Source of the DNA: Marivivens aquimaris
GTDB lineage: Bacteria; Pseudomonadota; Alphaproteobacteria; Rhodobacterales; Rhodobacteraceae
DNA: 64,000 nucleotides
Direction: 5' to 3'
Assembly: GCF_015220045.1 (NCBI RefSeq)
Contig: NZ_JADBGB010000003.1
Span: 62,001 to 126,000, forward strand
The notes under the pieces were generated by a model. It was not told where the DNA came from, did not search any database, and saw only the letters and a program-made list of their open reading frames with translations. The position numbers and the translations under genes were made by a program. Within the stretch, counting starts at the first letter, position 1; each line of letters begins with the position of its first letter. Of this stretch, positions 46,437 to 59,043 are shown one piece after another.

Positions 46437-47971
46437 GCGCCCAGCTCCGGCATCGGCGTGCCTGCCGCCTCGATGATGGCGCCCGTGGCGATCATATGCG
46501 CCGCGCGCTCCAGATCGGGGGCCATGTAGCGGTCATCGCCCAGCGTCTCGACCTCTTGCCGCACACGCACGACAACGCGGGCCAGCGCGGCGCTGGTGGT
46601 CAATGGTGCGCGGAAATCGACGCCCTGCGCCGCGCAAAGAAGTTCGACCCCGAGGATGCGGGTGAGGTTGTCCAGCATCGGCATCAGGCGCCGCGCGCCA
46701 TGGGCGGCCATGCTCACGTGATCCTCCTGATTGGCGGATGTCGGCGTGCTGTCGGTAACGCAAGGATTGGCCAGATGCTTGTTCTCGCTCATCAATGCGG
46801 CGGTTGTGACTTCGGCGATCATGTAGCCCGAATTCAGCCCCGGACGCGGCGTCAGGAAGGCAGGCAAATCGTGGCTGAGCACCGGATCGACAATCAGCGC
46901 GACGCGGCGCTGGGCGATGGCGCCGATCTCGGCCACGGCCAGCGCGATCATGTCGGCGGCAAAGCCGACCGGCTCGGCATGAAAGTTACCGCCTGAGACG
47001 ATCAGATCCGCATCGGTCAGCACAAGCGGATTGTCCGTTGCTGCATTCGCCTCGATTTCCAGCGTTCGCGCGGCCTGGCGCAGCACATCCATCGCGGCGC
47101 CCGTCACCTGCGGCTGACAGCGGATGCAATAGGGATCCTGCACGCGCGCGTCGCCGTCCCTGTGGCTCTCACGGATCTCGGAGCCGTCCAAGAGCGCGCG
47201 CATCGCCTCGCCTGCCTCGATCTGGCCGCGATGGCCGCGCAGGCTGTGGATCTCGGGCTGCAGGGGTGCGGTCGAGCCCATGATGGCGTCCGTCGAGAGC
47301 GCGGATGTGACCAGCGCGGAATGCGCCGCGCGCCATGCGCCGAACAGGCCCGCCAGTGCGAAGGCGGTCGAGAATTGCGTGCCGTTGATCAGCGCGAGGC
47401 CCTCTTTGGGGCCCAGCTCGATCGGGCTGAGGCCCGCGGTCTCCAACGCCTTGTCGCCCGCCATCACCGTGCCGCCGAATTCGGCCTCGCCATGACCCAT
47501 CATGACGGCCGCCATATGCGCAAGCGGCGCCAGATCGCCCGACGCCCCGACCGAGCCCTGCGCCGGGATCACGGGCGTCACGCCCTTGTCCAGCATCGCT
47601 TCGATGAGATGTGTCAGCTCGAGCCGCACACCCGACGCGCCGCGCCCGAGGCTGAGCAGCTTGAGCGCCATCAGCAGCCGCGCCATCCGGCGCGGGATGG
47701 CCGGGCCGACGCCGCAGCAATGAGATAGGATCAGGTTGCGCTGCAGCGTGGCCGTATCCTCGGACGCGATCTTGACCGAGGCCAGCTTGCCAAAGCCGGT
47801 ATTGACGCCATAGACGGCATCGGTTCCGGCAACGGCGCGGGCGATGCGCGCATGGGCGCGCTCGATATCCGGGTGGCACGCGGGATCGAGGCGCACGGCG
47901 GCCTCGCTCCAATAGATCTGCGCCAGATGGTCCAGCGTCACGGCGCCGGGCGTCAGGGTAAGCGTGGTCAC
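46433..47971 (-). CDS. hutH: Histidine ammonia-lyase
   Basis: 512 residues from a GTG at 47971 that overlaps the hutI stop (GTGA), which matches the family length; a longer frame lies inside hutI. The ASGD motif in [22 protein letters not shown] (about 145) forms the MIO cofactor; Tyr in [11 protein letters not shown] is the usual catalytic residue. It removes ammonia from histidine to give urocanate, and urocanate in turn relieves HutC repression. Confidence 0.96.
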   Translation of the reverse strand: MTTLTLTPGAVTLDHLAQIYWSEAAVRLDPACHPDIERAHARIARAVAGTDAVYGVNTGFGKLASVKIASEDTATLQRNLILSHCCGVGPAIPRRMARLLMALKLLSLGRGASGVRLELTHLIEAMLDKGVTPVIPAQGSVGASGDLAPLAHMAAVMMGHGEAEFGGTVMAGDKALETAGLSPIELGPKEGLALINGTQFSTAFALAGLFGAWRAAHSALVTSALSTDAIMGSTAPLQPEIHSLRGHRGQIEAGEAMRALLDGSEIRESHRDGDARVQDPYCIRCQPQVTGAAMDVLRQAARTLEIEANAATDNPLVLTDADLIVSGGNFHAEPVGFAADMIALAVAEIGAIAQRRVALIVDPVLSHDLPAFLTPRPGLNSGYMIAEVTTAALMSENKHLANPCVTDSTPTSANQEDHVSMAAHGARRLMPMLDNLTRILGVELLCAAQGVDFRAPLTTSAALARVVVRVRQEVETLGDDRYMAPDLERAAHMIATGAIIEAAGTPMPELGA

Positions 47972-49179
47972 GAAATGCCTCCGAAAATGCGGGAATGAAG
48001 CGGGTTGAACCCGATGCGATAGCTCAGCTCGGCCGGTGTCTTGACGTCCCAGACGGCCAGATCGGCACGCTTGCCCTTGGCGATGGTTCCGCAATCATCC
48101 AGCCCCAGCGCGGCAGCCGCGTTGCGCGTCGCGCCGGCCAGCGCCTCTTCGGGGGTCATGCGGAACAGCGTGCAGGCCATGTTCATGGTCAAGAGCAGCG
48201 AGGTCAGCGACGACGATCCGGGGTTGTTGTCGGTCGCCAGCGCCATGGGAACGCCCGCCTTGCGCAGGGCTGCGATGGGCGGGGCCTGGGTCTCGCGGAT
48301 GGTGTAGAAGGCGCCGGGCAGGATCACGGCAACGGTGCCGGACTTGGCCAGCGCGGCGACGCCCGCCTCGTCCAGATATTCGATGTGATCGGCAGAGATG
48401 GCGCCATGCCCTGCCGCCATGATCGCGCCGCCGAGGTTCGACAGCTGCTCGGCATGGATCTTGACCGGCAGGCCCAACTTGCGCGCCGCGTCAAAGACGC
48501 GGTTGACCTGTTCGGGCGAAAAGGCGATGCCCTCGCAGAACGCATCGACCGCGTCGACCAGCCCTTCGCCGTGCGCCTTGCGCAGGGTGGGGATGCAGAC
48601 CTCGTCGATATAGGCGTCGGGGCGGCCGTCATATTCGGCGGGCACCGCATGCGCGCCGAGGAACGTGGTGCAGACCCGTACCGGGCGCTCGTGCCCGATC
48701 CGGCGCGCGGCGCGCAGCATCCGCAGCTCGGTTTCGGTGTCGAGGCCGTAGCCCGACTTGATTTCCAGCGTGCAGATGCCCTCGGAAAGCAGCGCATCGA
48801 CGCGGGGAAGGGCATCGGCCACCATCCGGTCCACATCCGACGCGCGGGTGGCCGTCACGGTCGAGACGATGCCGCCGCCGGCGCGCGCGACCTCCTCATA
48901 GCTGGCGCCGTTGAGGCGCATCTCGAACTCGCCCGCCCGGTCGCCGCCATGCACCACATGGGTATGGCAGTCGATCAGTCCCGGCGTGACAAGGCGCCCC
49001 CCCAGGCTGTGCGCACGTAGGCTATCATACTGGGAAGGCAGATCGCCGCGCGGCCCGACCCAGGCGATTCGCGCGTCCTCGACGACAATCGCCGCATCCT
49101 GGATCTGGCCATAAGCCTCGTCCCCCGGAATCATGGTCGCGGCTGTTAAATCAACGTAAAGGGTGCTGCTATCTGTCAT
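47968..49179 (-). CDS. hutI: Imidazolonepropionase
   Basis: 403 residues from the ATG at 49179; a frame reaching 50109 is antisense to hutF and rejected. Amidohydrolase with metal motif [13 protein letters not shown] (about 78), [13 protein letters not shown] (about 240) and ATDNNPGSS (about 318). It opens imidazolone propionate to formiminoglutamate. First gene of the leftward hut operon, divergent from hutF with a HutC-type site between. Confidence 0.96.
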   Translation of the reverse strand: MTDSSTLYVDLTAATMIPGDEAYGQIQDAAIVVEDARIAWVGPRGDLPSQYDSLRAHSLGGRLVTPGLIDCHTHVVHGGDRAGEFEMRLNGASYEEVARAGGGIVSTVTATRASDVDRMVADALPRVDALLSEGICTLEIKSGYGLDTETELRMLRAARRIGHERPVRVCTTFLGAHAVPAEYDGRPDAYIDEVCIPTLRKAHGEGLVDAVDAFCEGIAFSPEQVNRVFDAARKLGLPVKIHAEQLSNLGGAIMAAGHGAISADHIEYLDEAGVAALAKSGTVAVILPGAFYTIRETQAPPIAALRKAGVPMALATDNNPGSSSLTSLLLTMNMACTLFRMTPEEALAGATRNAAAALGLDDCGTIAKGKRADLAVWDVKTPAELSYRIGFNPLHSRIFGGIS

Positions 49180-49230
49180 AAACTGTCCGAAATGGCTGAA
49201 GTTTCGCTTTTCCAACGGCTTTGGGCGCTG

Positions 49231-49247
49231 TATATGTCTATACATAA
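49231..49247. promoter_or_regulatory. HutC operator between hutI and hutF
   Basis: TATATGTCTATACATAA, containing the near-palindrome ATGTCTATACAT. The identical 17-mer recurs at 51247-51263. It lies 52 bp before hutI and 20 bp before hutF, so it can repress both. Confidence 0.7.
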
Positions 49248-49266
49248 GCTTTCGAAAGGCAGTCAA

Positions 49267-50625
49267 ATGATTTTCGCAAAACAGGCGCTTTTGGCGGATG
49301 GATGGGCCAGCGATGTCCGGTTGAGCATGGAGGCCGGCACGATCACCGAGGTGACCGCAGGCGCCAGCGCCGGGCCTGATGATTTGCGCGTCGACACAGT
49401 TTTGCCCGCGCTTGCCAACCTTCACAGCCACAGCTTTCAGCGCGCGATGGCGGGCATGACCGAGTATCGCGCAGCCGGCAAAGACAGCTTCTGGACATGG
49501 CGCGATCTGATGTACCGCTTTACCGCGCATCTGACGCCCGAGCATATCGAGGCGATTGCCGCCTTCGTTTTCCTGGAAATGCAGGAGGCGGGATATGCCA
49601 GCGTCGGCGAGTTTCATTACCTGCACCACCAGCCGGACGGCGGGCCTTATGACAATCTGGCAGAGCTTTCGGCGCGTATCGCTGCCGCCGCGCAAGTGTC
49701 GGGCATCGGCCTGACGCATCTGCCGGTGCTTTATACCTATGGCGGCGCGGGACAGACGCCGTTGCAGCCGGGACAGGCACGATTCGGCAACAGCGTGGAT
49801 CGTTTCGGCGATCTGGTCGCGCATGCGCGCCGAGCGGTGGCAGATCTGCCCGAGGATTGCCGCGTCGGCATCGCGCCCCATTCTCTGCGCGCCACCTCGC
49901 CGGATGATCTGGCGGCCGCGCTGGCCGCGCATGAGGGCGGCCCCGTCCATATCCACATCGCCGAGCAGCCCAAGGAGGTCACCGATATCGAGGCGTGGTT
50001 GGGCGCGCGCCCTGTGGACTGGCTGTTGGCGAATGCCGATGTCACGCCGGAATGGTGCCTGATCCACGCCACCCACATGACCGATGCCGAAACGCGGGCG
50101 ATGGCCCATTCAGGCGCGGTTGCGGGCCTCTGCCCGATCACCGAGGCCAATCTGGGCGATGGCCCGTTCAACGGGCCCGCCTATCTGCAGGCGCACGGGG
50201 CCTTCGGCATCGGATCGGACTCCAACGTGCGGATCTCACTGACCGAGGAGTTGCGCACCCTGGAATATTCGCAGCGCCTGCGCGACATGGCGCGCAATGT
50301 CATGGTCGTCGAGGAAGGGTCGGTCGGTCACATGCTCTATACCGGCGCGGCGCGCGGCGGGGCGCAGGCCCTGGGCCGCAAGGCGGGCACGATCGCGGTG
50401 GGCCAGCTGGCCGATCTGGTTGCGATCGACAGCCATGATACCGCGTTGATGGCGCTGCCGCGCCACCAGTTGCTCGATGGTCTGGTCTTTGCCGCGACGG
50501 ACGCCGCCGTGACCGATGTCTGGTCCGCCGGGCGCCACATGGTTCAGGGCGGCAGGCATGTCGCGCGCGAGGGTATCGTCGCGCGCTATCGGGCCGCAAT
50601 GGACAGTGTGACGGCAGCACTCTGA
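49267..50625 (+). CDS. hutF: Formimidoylglutamate deiminase
   Basis: 452 residues from the ATG at 49267 with AAAGG upstream; an earlier frame start at 49192 would cross the operator. Amidohydrolase with [18 protein letters not shown] (about 55, metal His residues), [11 protein letters not shown] (about 222) and [17 protein letters not shown] (about 317). It deaminates formiminoglutamate to formylglutamate for HutG. The 3' end overlaps hutD by 40 bp, tail to tail. Confidence 0.95.
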   Translation: MIFAKQALLADGWASDVRLSMEAGTITEVTAGASAGPDDLRVDTVLPALANLHSHSFQRAMAGMTEYRAAGKDSFWTWRDLMYRFTAHLTPEHIEAIAAFVFLEMQEAGYASVGEFHYLHHQPDGGPYDNLAELSARIAAAAQVSGIGLTHLPVLYTYGGAGQTPLQPGQARFGNSVDRFGDLVAHARRAVADLPEDCRVGIAPHSLRATSPDDLAAALAAHEGGPVHIHIAEQPKEVTDIEAWLGARPVDWLLANADVTPEWCLIHATHMTDAETRAMAHSGAVAGLCPITEANLGDGPFNGPAYLQAHGAFGIGSDSNVRISLTEELRTLEYSQRLRDMARNVMVVEEGSVGHMLYTGAARGGAQALGRKAGTIAVGQLADLVAIDSHDTALMALPRHQLLDGLVFAATDAAVTDVWSAGRHMVQGGRHVAREGIVARYRAAMDSVTAAL

Positions 50626-51170
50626 TCGAGATACCGCAAGGATATCTCCAGCAGAGCGTCGCTCTCGGCCAGTTGCAAATCAGCAGGCCCGGTCAAGAAC
50701 GCGGTATCCGCGACAGCCAGCGCGTCGCCCGCGATCCGCGGGCGGCCCTGAACGACGTGGATTGCCGTGAGCCCGCCAGACGGGGGGTCCACGTCCTGCA
50801 CGGCCGCGCCGCGCAACAGGCGCACGGCGCCGTCGCAATGGGCCGGGTCGAACATCAGGTTCAGATCGGTCAGCGGCCCGTCCAGCAGGCGCGCCGTGAC
50901 GGGCAGGCCCCCATCGAACGCCACCGGCTTTAGCGGATCGGCGCGCAAGGTGCCATCCGTGTGCAAAAGGTCCATGCCAGCGCCGGAGATAACGGTAAGT
51001 ACCCGCCGCAGCCCCGCGAAATTCGAGAAAGGCCCATCCCCGGCCACATCAGCCCGGCTCAGTCGCCATGTCGGGCCAAGCGCCGTCTTGCCTTCTGCGA
51101 TATTGCGGGTGATGCCGCCGCCGTTCTTCCACGGCACCTCCACCAGATCGACGCCCTTCAGCAGCTGCAT
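50586..51170 (-). CDS. hutD: HutD family protein
   Basis: 194 residues, cupin-like. The N-terminus LVEVPWKNGGGITRNIAEGK is the HutD signature. HutD proteins help set the level of Hut gene expression, probably by binding a pathway intermediate, with no established catalysis. It is divergent from the formaldehyde dehydrogenase gene, with a HutC operator between. Confidence 0.9.
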   Translation of the reverse strand: MQLLKGVDLVEVPWKNGGGITRNIAEGKTALGPTWRLSRADVAGDGPFSNFAGLRRVLTVISGAGMDLLHTDGTLRADPLKPVAFDGGLPVTARLLDGPLTDLNLMFDPAHCDGAVRLLRGAAVQDVDPPSGGLTAIHVVQGRPRIAGDALAVADTAFLTGPADLQLAESDALLEISLRYLDQSAAVTLSIAAR

Positions 51171-51246
51171 GATTTCTTCCTTTCATCCCAGATGACGCCA
51201 AATGCTTGACGGGGCCAGTCACGCTTTCTGCAACGTGGTGACGCCT

Positions 51247-51263
51247 TATATGTCTATACATAA
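51247..51263. promoter_or_regulatory. HutC operator between hutD and adhC
   Basis: TATATGTCTATACATAA, identical to the site between hutI and hutF. It lies 18 bp before the adhC ATG and 77 bp before hutD. It ties formaldehyde oxidation to histidine catabolism. Confidence 0.7.
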
Positions 51264-51281
51264 ATTCAAGTGACATCTGCA

Positions 51282-52523
<1,242 letters not shown>

Positions 52524-54085
52524 TTCCGGCGGGTGGATTGTATCGGGCAGTCTGACACCAAACGGCATTTGCCCGGACTGTGGATTGCATTCACGCCGAC
52601 GTCACGGATGGCGGCGTCGGCGGCTGCAGGATTACCCCGCCCATGGAGACGGGGTTACGGTGGCTCTCTGGGTTTGCCGTTGGCAATGTTTGACGCCCGC
52701 TTGCCCACGTCGGACGTTCTCGGACCAGATCGCCTCGATTGCGCGTCCTTATGCGCGGCGCACCTCGCGTGTCGGGGGGATTGTCAGCCATCTTGGGCAT
52801 GCGACCGGCGGGCGGCCGGCCGAGCGGCTCTTGCACCGTTTGGGCCTTGGGATCAGCGATGACACAGTGCTCAGGCAGTTGAAGAAGCGTGCTCAAGACA
52901 CCGCCGCGCCGCCGACAGTCATCGGGATCGACGACTGGAGCTGGCGGAAGTCGCAGACCTACGGCACGATCATTGTCGATCTGGAGCGGCGCGTGGTCAT
53001 CGATGTTCTCGAGGATCGAGATGTCGTCACCTGCACCAACTGGCTGAAGCGACATCCCGAGGTGGAAGTGATCAGTAGAGATCGCTGCGGTCTTTACGCC
53101 CAGGCCGCACGGCAAGGGGCACCGCAGGCGAAGCAAGTCGCTGACCGGTTCCATATCGTACAAAACCTGCGGCAGGCCATAGAGGAGCAAATGAACCTTC
53201 ATGGCCGTGCGACCGGCAGGGCGCTGCTGTCCGACGCCGACAACATCACCGCCGCCGGCAACCTTCTGAAGTCACGCCTTGCGCACAGGACGTCTCGGGA
53301 AGAGATTTTCGCCACCATTCATGCACTCCGAAATCAAGGGCTTTCCTGCAGCGAGATCGGGCGACGAACAGGGTTCCCGCGTCGTAGCATCGCGAAATGG
53401 CTGCAGTTCGAAACACCACCGGACCGCAGGCGGGCCGCTTTGAAACCAACTTCGCCGTGGTACTTTGAAGAGTTCCTGAGCCAAAGCTGGAAGGAGGGCA
53501 TTCGAACTGGCAGCGCCCTGTTCCATATGATCCAAGAGCGTGGTTACGAGGGGAGTCAGTCGCATTTGCAGCGGCTGCTGGCGGGTTGGCGCAGAGCCGA
53601 ACAGCAAGCGAGCGACCCCAAGGTAGAGCACGAAATCCTTAAGCCAGTCCGAGACCCGGAAACTGGGCACGCGATCTCCCCGGTCATCGCGGCCGCGCTG
53701 TGCATCAAGCCGCGCGGAAAGTTCACCCCGGATCAGGCGCGGAAAGTCGACACGCTCAAGACCGGCTCTCCCGCCTTCGCAACGATGCGCAGCCTCGCCA
53801 TGCGGTTCAACGGTATCATGCGTGGCCGCCAAGCAGACCCGCTCCCTGCATGGATCGACGACGCGATCGAAACCAACCTGGCGCCCATCATGCGCTTCGC
53901 CCGCACCTTGAACCGGGACTTCGATGCGGTCAAAAACGCAATCGAGATGCCTTGGAGCAACGGCCAGGCGGAAGGTCAGATCAACCGCCTGAAAACCCTC
54001 AAACGCGCCATGTACGGCCGGGCTGGTCCAGAATTGTTGCGGGCGAGAATGCTACCGTTCTGCCACACAGATTGAGGCAGAGCCC

Positions 54086-54937
54086 TTAATTGTGAGATGC
54101 GGCTGTCATGGGGCCGGCGCTTTTCGCGCGCCTTTGCGCGATGTGATCAACCGCGGCAAGCAATCGAGGCTCCTTCTCGAAGGCGCGCAAGAGAGCAACC
54201 CTTGCATAGTCGTCGATGCTTTTGCTGACGATGGCTGTCTTAGCCAAGGGCTGAGATCGAGCGGCGGCGATTGCGGCGAGGCAGAACAGCCTAACTTCCG
54301 ATCTGGGGTTCTGGACAGCGAACGACGGATCCCCGCGGAAGGTTTTGAGTGACATGGCAAAGATGACTGCGCGCATTTCGCGCCGAAGTTGCTTGGGGCC
54401 GCGCGATCGCGCGGCGCACTCAAGCATCCCTGCCCCGCGGCGCGCTCGGAATATCAGTTTTCCGGATATTTGTTCCTCACAGGGTTTGCCAAGGGTCTGC
54501 ACAAGTCTCGTCCCGCAAACTTGGCAGTCAAATGCCCAGGCCCGCCTCCAATGCCTGAGCGAAAGACCCTCTCTGGAGCATTGCACGCAATGCTGGAATG
54601 GCATCTGAGCCGTCAGCGAGGCTTCTCGTGGGGTCATTGCCGGAAAGGTCAACGATCGCACAACATCTGGGTCGACTCGTGCGGCGTTGGCAATCCTCTC
54701 CGCCGTGGCCGCGTCGACACTGAAGTCCAAGGCGGTGCCATGCGCGGTATCAATTTTGATATGAGCCAACAGTTCCGCGTCATCGCAGTAGTTGGCCGCC
54801 GCCAGCCGAGATAACCAACCTGACAACAACTCGTCTGGCAGCGGCGCGACAGTTTTCGGCAGCGTGTGCGGCTTCACACCCCGGACTTCTCGAGTCGCCG
54901 ATAGGCGTTCGCATGGCGCGACCAAACCGGCGTCCAT
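54086..54937 (-). CDS. tniQ: TniQ-family transposition protein
   Basis: 283 residues. LPDELLSGWLSRLAAANY near the start and the zinc ligands HCVQCSREGLSLRHWRRAWAFDCQVCGTRL mark TniQ. In Tn5053/Tn402 and Tn7-like systems TniQ helps choose the target. Its TAA coincides with the ISL3 target duplication. It follows tniB by 23 bp; no tniA transposase is present, so the transposon is a remnant. Confidence 0.82.
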   Translation of the reverse strand: MDAGLVAPCERLSATREVRGVKPHTLPKTVAPLPDELLSGWLSRLAAANYCDDAELLAHIKIDTAHGTALDFSVDAATAERIANAARVDPDVVRSLTFPAMTPREASLTAQMPFQHCVQCSREGLSLRHWRRAWAFDCQVCGTRLVQTLGKPCEEQISGKLIFRARRGAGMLECAARSRGPKQLRREMRAVIFAMSLKTFRGDPSFAVQNPRSEVRLFCLAAIAAARSQPLAKTAIVSKSIDDYARVALLRAFEKEPRLLAAVDHIAQRRAKSAGPMTAASHN

Positions 54938-54960
54938 TTTGCGATCGCGTCATCAGTAAT

Positions 54961-55773
54961 TCATTCATCACCTGTGACGATGGCGTAAATGGAAAGATCC
55001 TTGATCAGGGCGAAGATGCGCGAGGTCACCCCACCGGTTAGCGCAAGTATCTGCTTAAATGACTTGACCTTCAGATTGGATTTCTTCTCGAGGGGCATTG
55101 CCGCGATGAGTGTCTGGATCATGTCCGAGAACTCGGCATCGTCGCGCCAGTTTGGCAGGTGATGTTCGTCCAGCCGCCTGGCAAGCTGGATATCACCACG
55201 GATGGCATCAACGGCCTCGCTGACCCCGAGGCAGACCAGCGACACCTCGAGTTCATTGCTAAGATACCGCAGAACATTGAGAAAGCGGCGCTGTTCGCGG
55301 TGGGTCCCGGCCAAGAGGTTGTGAACCTCGTCGATCATGATCATCCGAAGGCCAAGGTCGCGCAGGAGCGCGATGACGCGGACCTCGAGGGAAGCCACAT
55401 TTTGCGCGCGGGCGCTCAGTGCCGTCGCCGGGGCGCCGACGGCGGCCAAGATGTGCAGGTAGAACCGCCGTTCGTCTGGTGCGGGCGGCGCTTGCAACAG
55501 CAGCAGCGGTGTGCGGGTGATGCCTGACGCTGGATCGTATTCTGGTGCGTATTTGCGCGACAGGTTTCGGGCGATCATCGTCTTGCCGATCCCGGAGGCA
55601 CCATGCACAAGAAGCGAGGCATACGGGTTTGCCGTGGCGCTTCGATCATAACCTGCAAGCGGTCCAACACCTGTTCGGCCCGCGGAAAGCCGATCCAGAT
55701 ATCCGATTGAATGAGGGGGTGTTGTCACGTTAACCCGCCTAGTTTGCCAGTTGGCATGCCGTTCGTTGATCAA
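54961..55773 (-). pseudogene. tniB: TniB-like AAA ATPase, 5' end cut by IS6
   Basis: Native coding is 54961 to about 55717; the frame continues into IS6 (to 55773), giving a false N-terminus of about 19 residues. Walker A LLVHGASGIGKTMIARN, Walker B RMIMIDEVHNLLAG and sensor VCLGVSEAVDAI are intact, as in TniB/TnsC-type regulators that license target sites. The true start and part of the N-terminal region have been lost, so function without tniA is doubtful. Confidence 0.8.
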
Positions 55774-56533
55774 CCGGCATGTGCCGCGGATTTCCGCGCC
55801 TCGAATGCTTCGAGCCGATTGTAGCGTATGGTGAGGGCAGAGCGGCGGCGGGCTGGGACTGAGAAACGATTGCGGGTTGCGGACTGCATAGATACGAAGC
55901 GTTGTAATCCACCCGGCGATCGGAAGCCTTGCATTACCCGCTCTCGTTTTCGGAAGGGCAAGTGGCTGTTTTCGGCGCGGTTATTGAGCCCCTTGTGTGA
56001 CCAATGATCAAGGCCAGGCGCGACCTCGCGCTTGGCAGCCCCATATGAGCGCAGTTTGTCCGTAATGATCCTTTTGGGCACGAAACCCCAACGTTTAATC
56101 AGTTTGACCAAAAGCCGCTTTGCGGCGCGCTTGTCTCGCCTCGATTGAAGAATTTCTTCAAGAACGATGCCGCTTTGGTCGACTGCGCGCCAGAGCCAGT
56201 ATGACCGTCCTGCGATCTTCATAACGACTTCGTCCAGATGCCAGACATCGCCAGGGCGCGGCTGCCGTCGGCGTAGAACGTGGGCGATCAGCGGGCCGAA
56301 CTTGACGGTCCAGCGCCGGATCGTCTCATACGAAACGTCCACGCCACGTTCCAGCATCAGCTCCTCTACCTCCCGCAGGCTCAAGTTGAACCGGACGTAG
56401 AGCCAGACAACATGAGCGATGATCTGAGGAGGATACCGGTGGCGTTTGTAGCTGATCTTTTGTGTCTGCATCCACGTCGCCTACGCCCGGATCGATTAAC
56501 CAGCAACCTCAGGCTAGTTAACGTGACAACACC
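55718..56533 (-). mobile_element. IS6-family insertion sequence, left copy
   Basis: 816 bp with terminal inverted repeats GGTGTTGTCACGTTAAC at both ends. The transposase protein is identical to that of the copy at 61023-61838, which points the other way. No 8-bp target duplication is visible around this copy, consistent with later recombination or deletion at its flanks. Confidence 0.88.
55770..56471 (-). CDS. IS6-family transposase
   Basis: 233 residues. DDE triad in WHLDEVVMKI (D), RIITDKLRSYGAAKREV (D) and NRAENSHLPFRKRERVMQGFRSPGG (E), with an N-terminal helix-turn-helix VWLYVRFNLSLREVEELMLERGVDVSYETIRRW. Typical length for IS6. Enzyme appears intact. Confidence 0.93.
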   Translation of the reverse strand: MQTQKISYKRHRYPPQIIAHVVWLYVRFNLSLREVEELMLERGVDVSYETIRRWTVKFGPLIAHVLRRRQPRPGDVWHLDEVVMKIAGRSYWLWRAVDQSGIVLEEILQSRRDKRAAKRLLVKLIKRWGFVPKRIITDKLRSYGAAKREVAPGLDHWSHKGLNNRAENSHLPFRKRERVMQGFRSPGGLQRFVSMQSATRNRFSVPARRRSALTIRYNRLEAFEARKSAAHAG

Positions 56534-56717
56534 TCCGTGCGGTCACCTGCTCTGGCATGTCTTCAAACCACGGATAGTGCTGTTTTGGGATGATGAGTGC
56601 GTGGCCTTCGCGGATCGGATGAAGATCGAGAAAGGCAAGCACGAGTTCATCCTCGAACAACTTGTAAGCCGGCAAGTCTGCCGCGGCAATTCGGCAGAAG
56701 GTACAGGTCTCAGACAT
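56534..56717 (-). pseudogene. HIT-family hydrolase, 3' part deleted at IS6
   Basis: From the ATG at 56717 the product MSETCTFCRIAAADLPAYKLFEDELVLAFLDLHPIREGHALIIPKQHYPWFEDMPEQVTA is the N-terminal half of a HIT nucleotide-binding protein (with the CTFCRI zinc part). The frame then enters IS6 and stops at 56514. The catalytic HxHxH motif is lost, so the protein is dead. Confidence 0.85.
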
Positions 56718-56891
56718 CAACGAGCCTCTCTGTCGGTGACTTCTGAAAATCAAGGCTAGCCAGTTTGAAAGGCAGCGCAAGCGAACCTCGGCCGCCTTGT
56801 CGATGATTTCCTCTTCCAACCGATGGGATCGGAAGACTGGCGAAAGCAACATGCTTTAGTCCTACATCCAAAAGGCGAAGGGTCGGAGCCG

Positions 56892-57731
56892 TTACCTATC
56901 CAAATGGAGGGCGTGAAACCGCAGGTGATCATCCACAAAGCTCGAGATGAAGAAATAGCTGTGGTCATACCCCTCCTGCCGCCGCAGGGTCAGAGGATAG
57001 CCGCTCGCCTCCGCCGCCGCTTCCAGCGCGCCGGGCCTGAGCTGCTCGTCAAGGAAATCATCCGCTTCGCCCTGATCCACCAGCGTCGGGAGCCCGCCAT
57101 TGGTCTTGCGCATCAGAAGGCTTGCGTCATAAGCCTCCCAGGCGCCGCGGTCGTCGCCCAGATAGGTGCTAAAGGCCTGCCGGCCCCAGGGGCAATTCAC
57201 CGGATTGCAGATCGGGCTAAAGGCAGAGACGGACCTGTATCGCTCCGGGTTGCGCAACGCCAGAACCAGCGCACCGTGGCCGCCCATCGAGTGCCCGAAG
57301 ATCGACCGCTGATCGCTTACCGGAAATGTCTCTTCGATCAGCCTGGGCAATTCCTTCAGCACATAGTCATACATATGGTAATGCCGGTTCCATGGGGCTT
57401 CTGTCGCATTCACATAGAACCCGGCCCCCTGCCCCAGATCATAGGTCTCCGCATTGGCCACATCGTCGCCCCGTGGGCTGGTGTCGGGTGCCACCAACGC
57501 AATACCGAGTTCCGCCGCAAGGCGCTGCGCCCCGGCTTTGTGCATGAAATTCTCATCTGTACAGGTCAGGCCAGAGAGGAAGTAGATCACAGGGACCTTC
57601 TGCCCCTGCGCGGTCTGTGGCGGCAGGTAGATCGCGAAGCGCATATCGCAGTTCAACCTATCGGAATGATGGCTGTAATGTTTGGTCCAGCCACCAAAGA
57701 CCTTGTTGGCGCTCTTTAGTTCCAATGACAT
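56892..57731 (-). CDS. fghA: S-formylglutathione hydrolase
   Basis: 279 residues from the ATG at 57731 (MSLELKSANKVFGGWTKHYSHHS); a frame to 57833 enters the upstream gene. Esterase fold with nucleophile GHSMGGHGALVLALRNP (about 145), DQGEADDFLDEQL (Asp, about 225) and GYDHSYFFISSF (His, about 258). It hydrolyses S-formylglutathione to formate and glutathione after formaldehyde dehydrogenase. It is 58 bp after adhC2 on the same strand. Confidence 0.95.
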   Translation of the reverse strand: MSLELKSANKVFGGWTKHYSHHSDRLNCDMRFAIYLPPQTAQGQKVPVIYFLSGLTCTDENFMHKAGAQRLAAELGIALVAPDTSPRGDDVANAETYDLGQGAGFYVNATEAPWNRHYHMYDYVLKELPRLIEETFPVSDQRSIFGHSMGGHGALVLALRNPERYRSVSAFSPICNPVNCPWGRQAFSTYLGDDRGAWEAYDASLLMRKTNGGLPTLVDQGEADDFLDEQLRPGALEAAAEASGYPLTLRRQEGYDHSYFFISSFVDDHLRFHALHLDR

Positions 57732-57757
57732 GGCAGGTCTCCCAGAAGTTGTTCGGA

Positions 57758-57777
57758 CCGCGCCGCAAGCGGCGCGG
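57758..57777. terminator. GC-rich hairpin between adhC2 and fghA
   Basis: Perfect 9-bp arms CCGCGCCGC and GCGGCGCGG around AA. Lying between two cotranscribed genes without a T-run, it may attenuate or stabilise transcripts rather than end them. Confidence 0.45.
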
Positions 57778-57789
57778 CACCGGAGGCAG

Positions 57790-58959
<1,170 letters not shown>

Positions 58960-59043
58960 CTATCCCAAGAGAAGCGATAATCAAGTTGATTTACAAAACA
59001 CTATTACCATCATGCAACAATTGTGGGGTTGAAGAGGAACACA

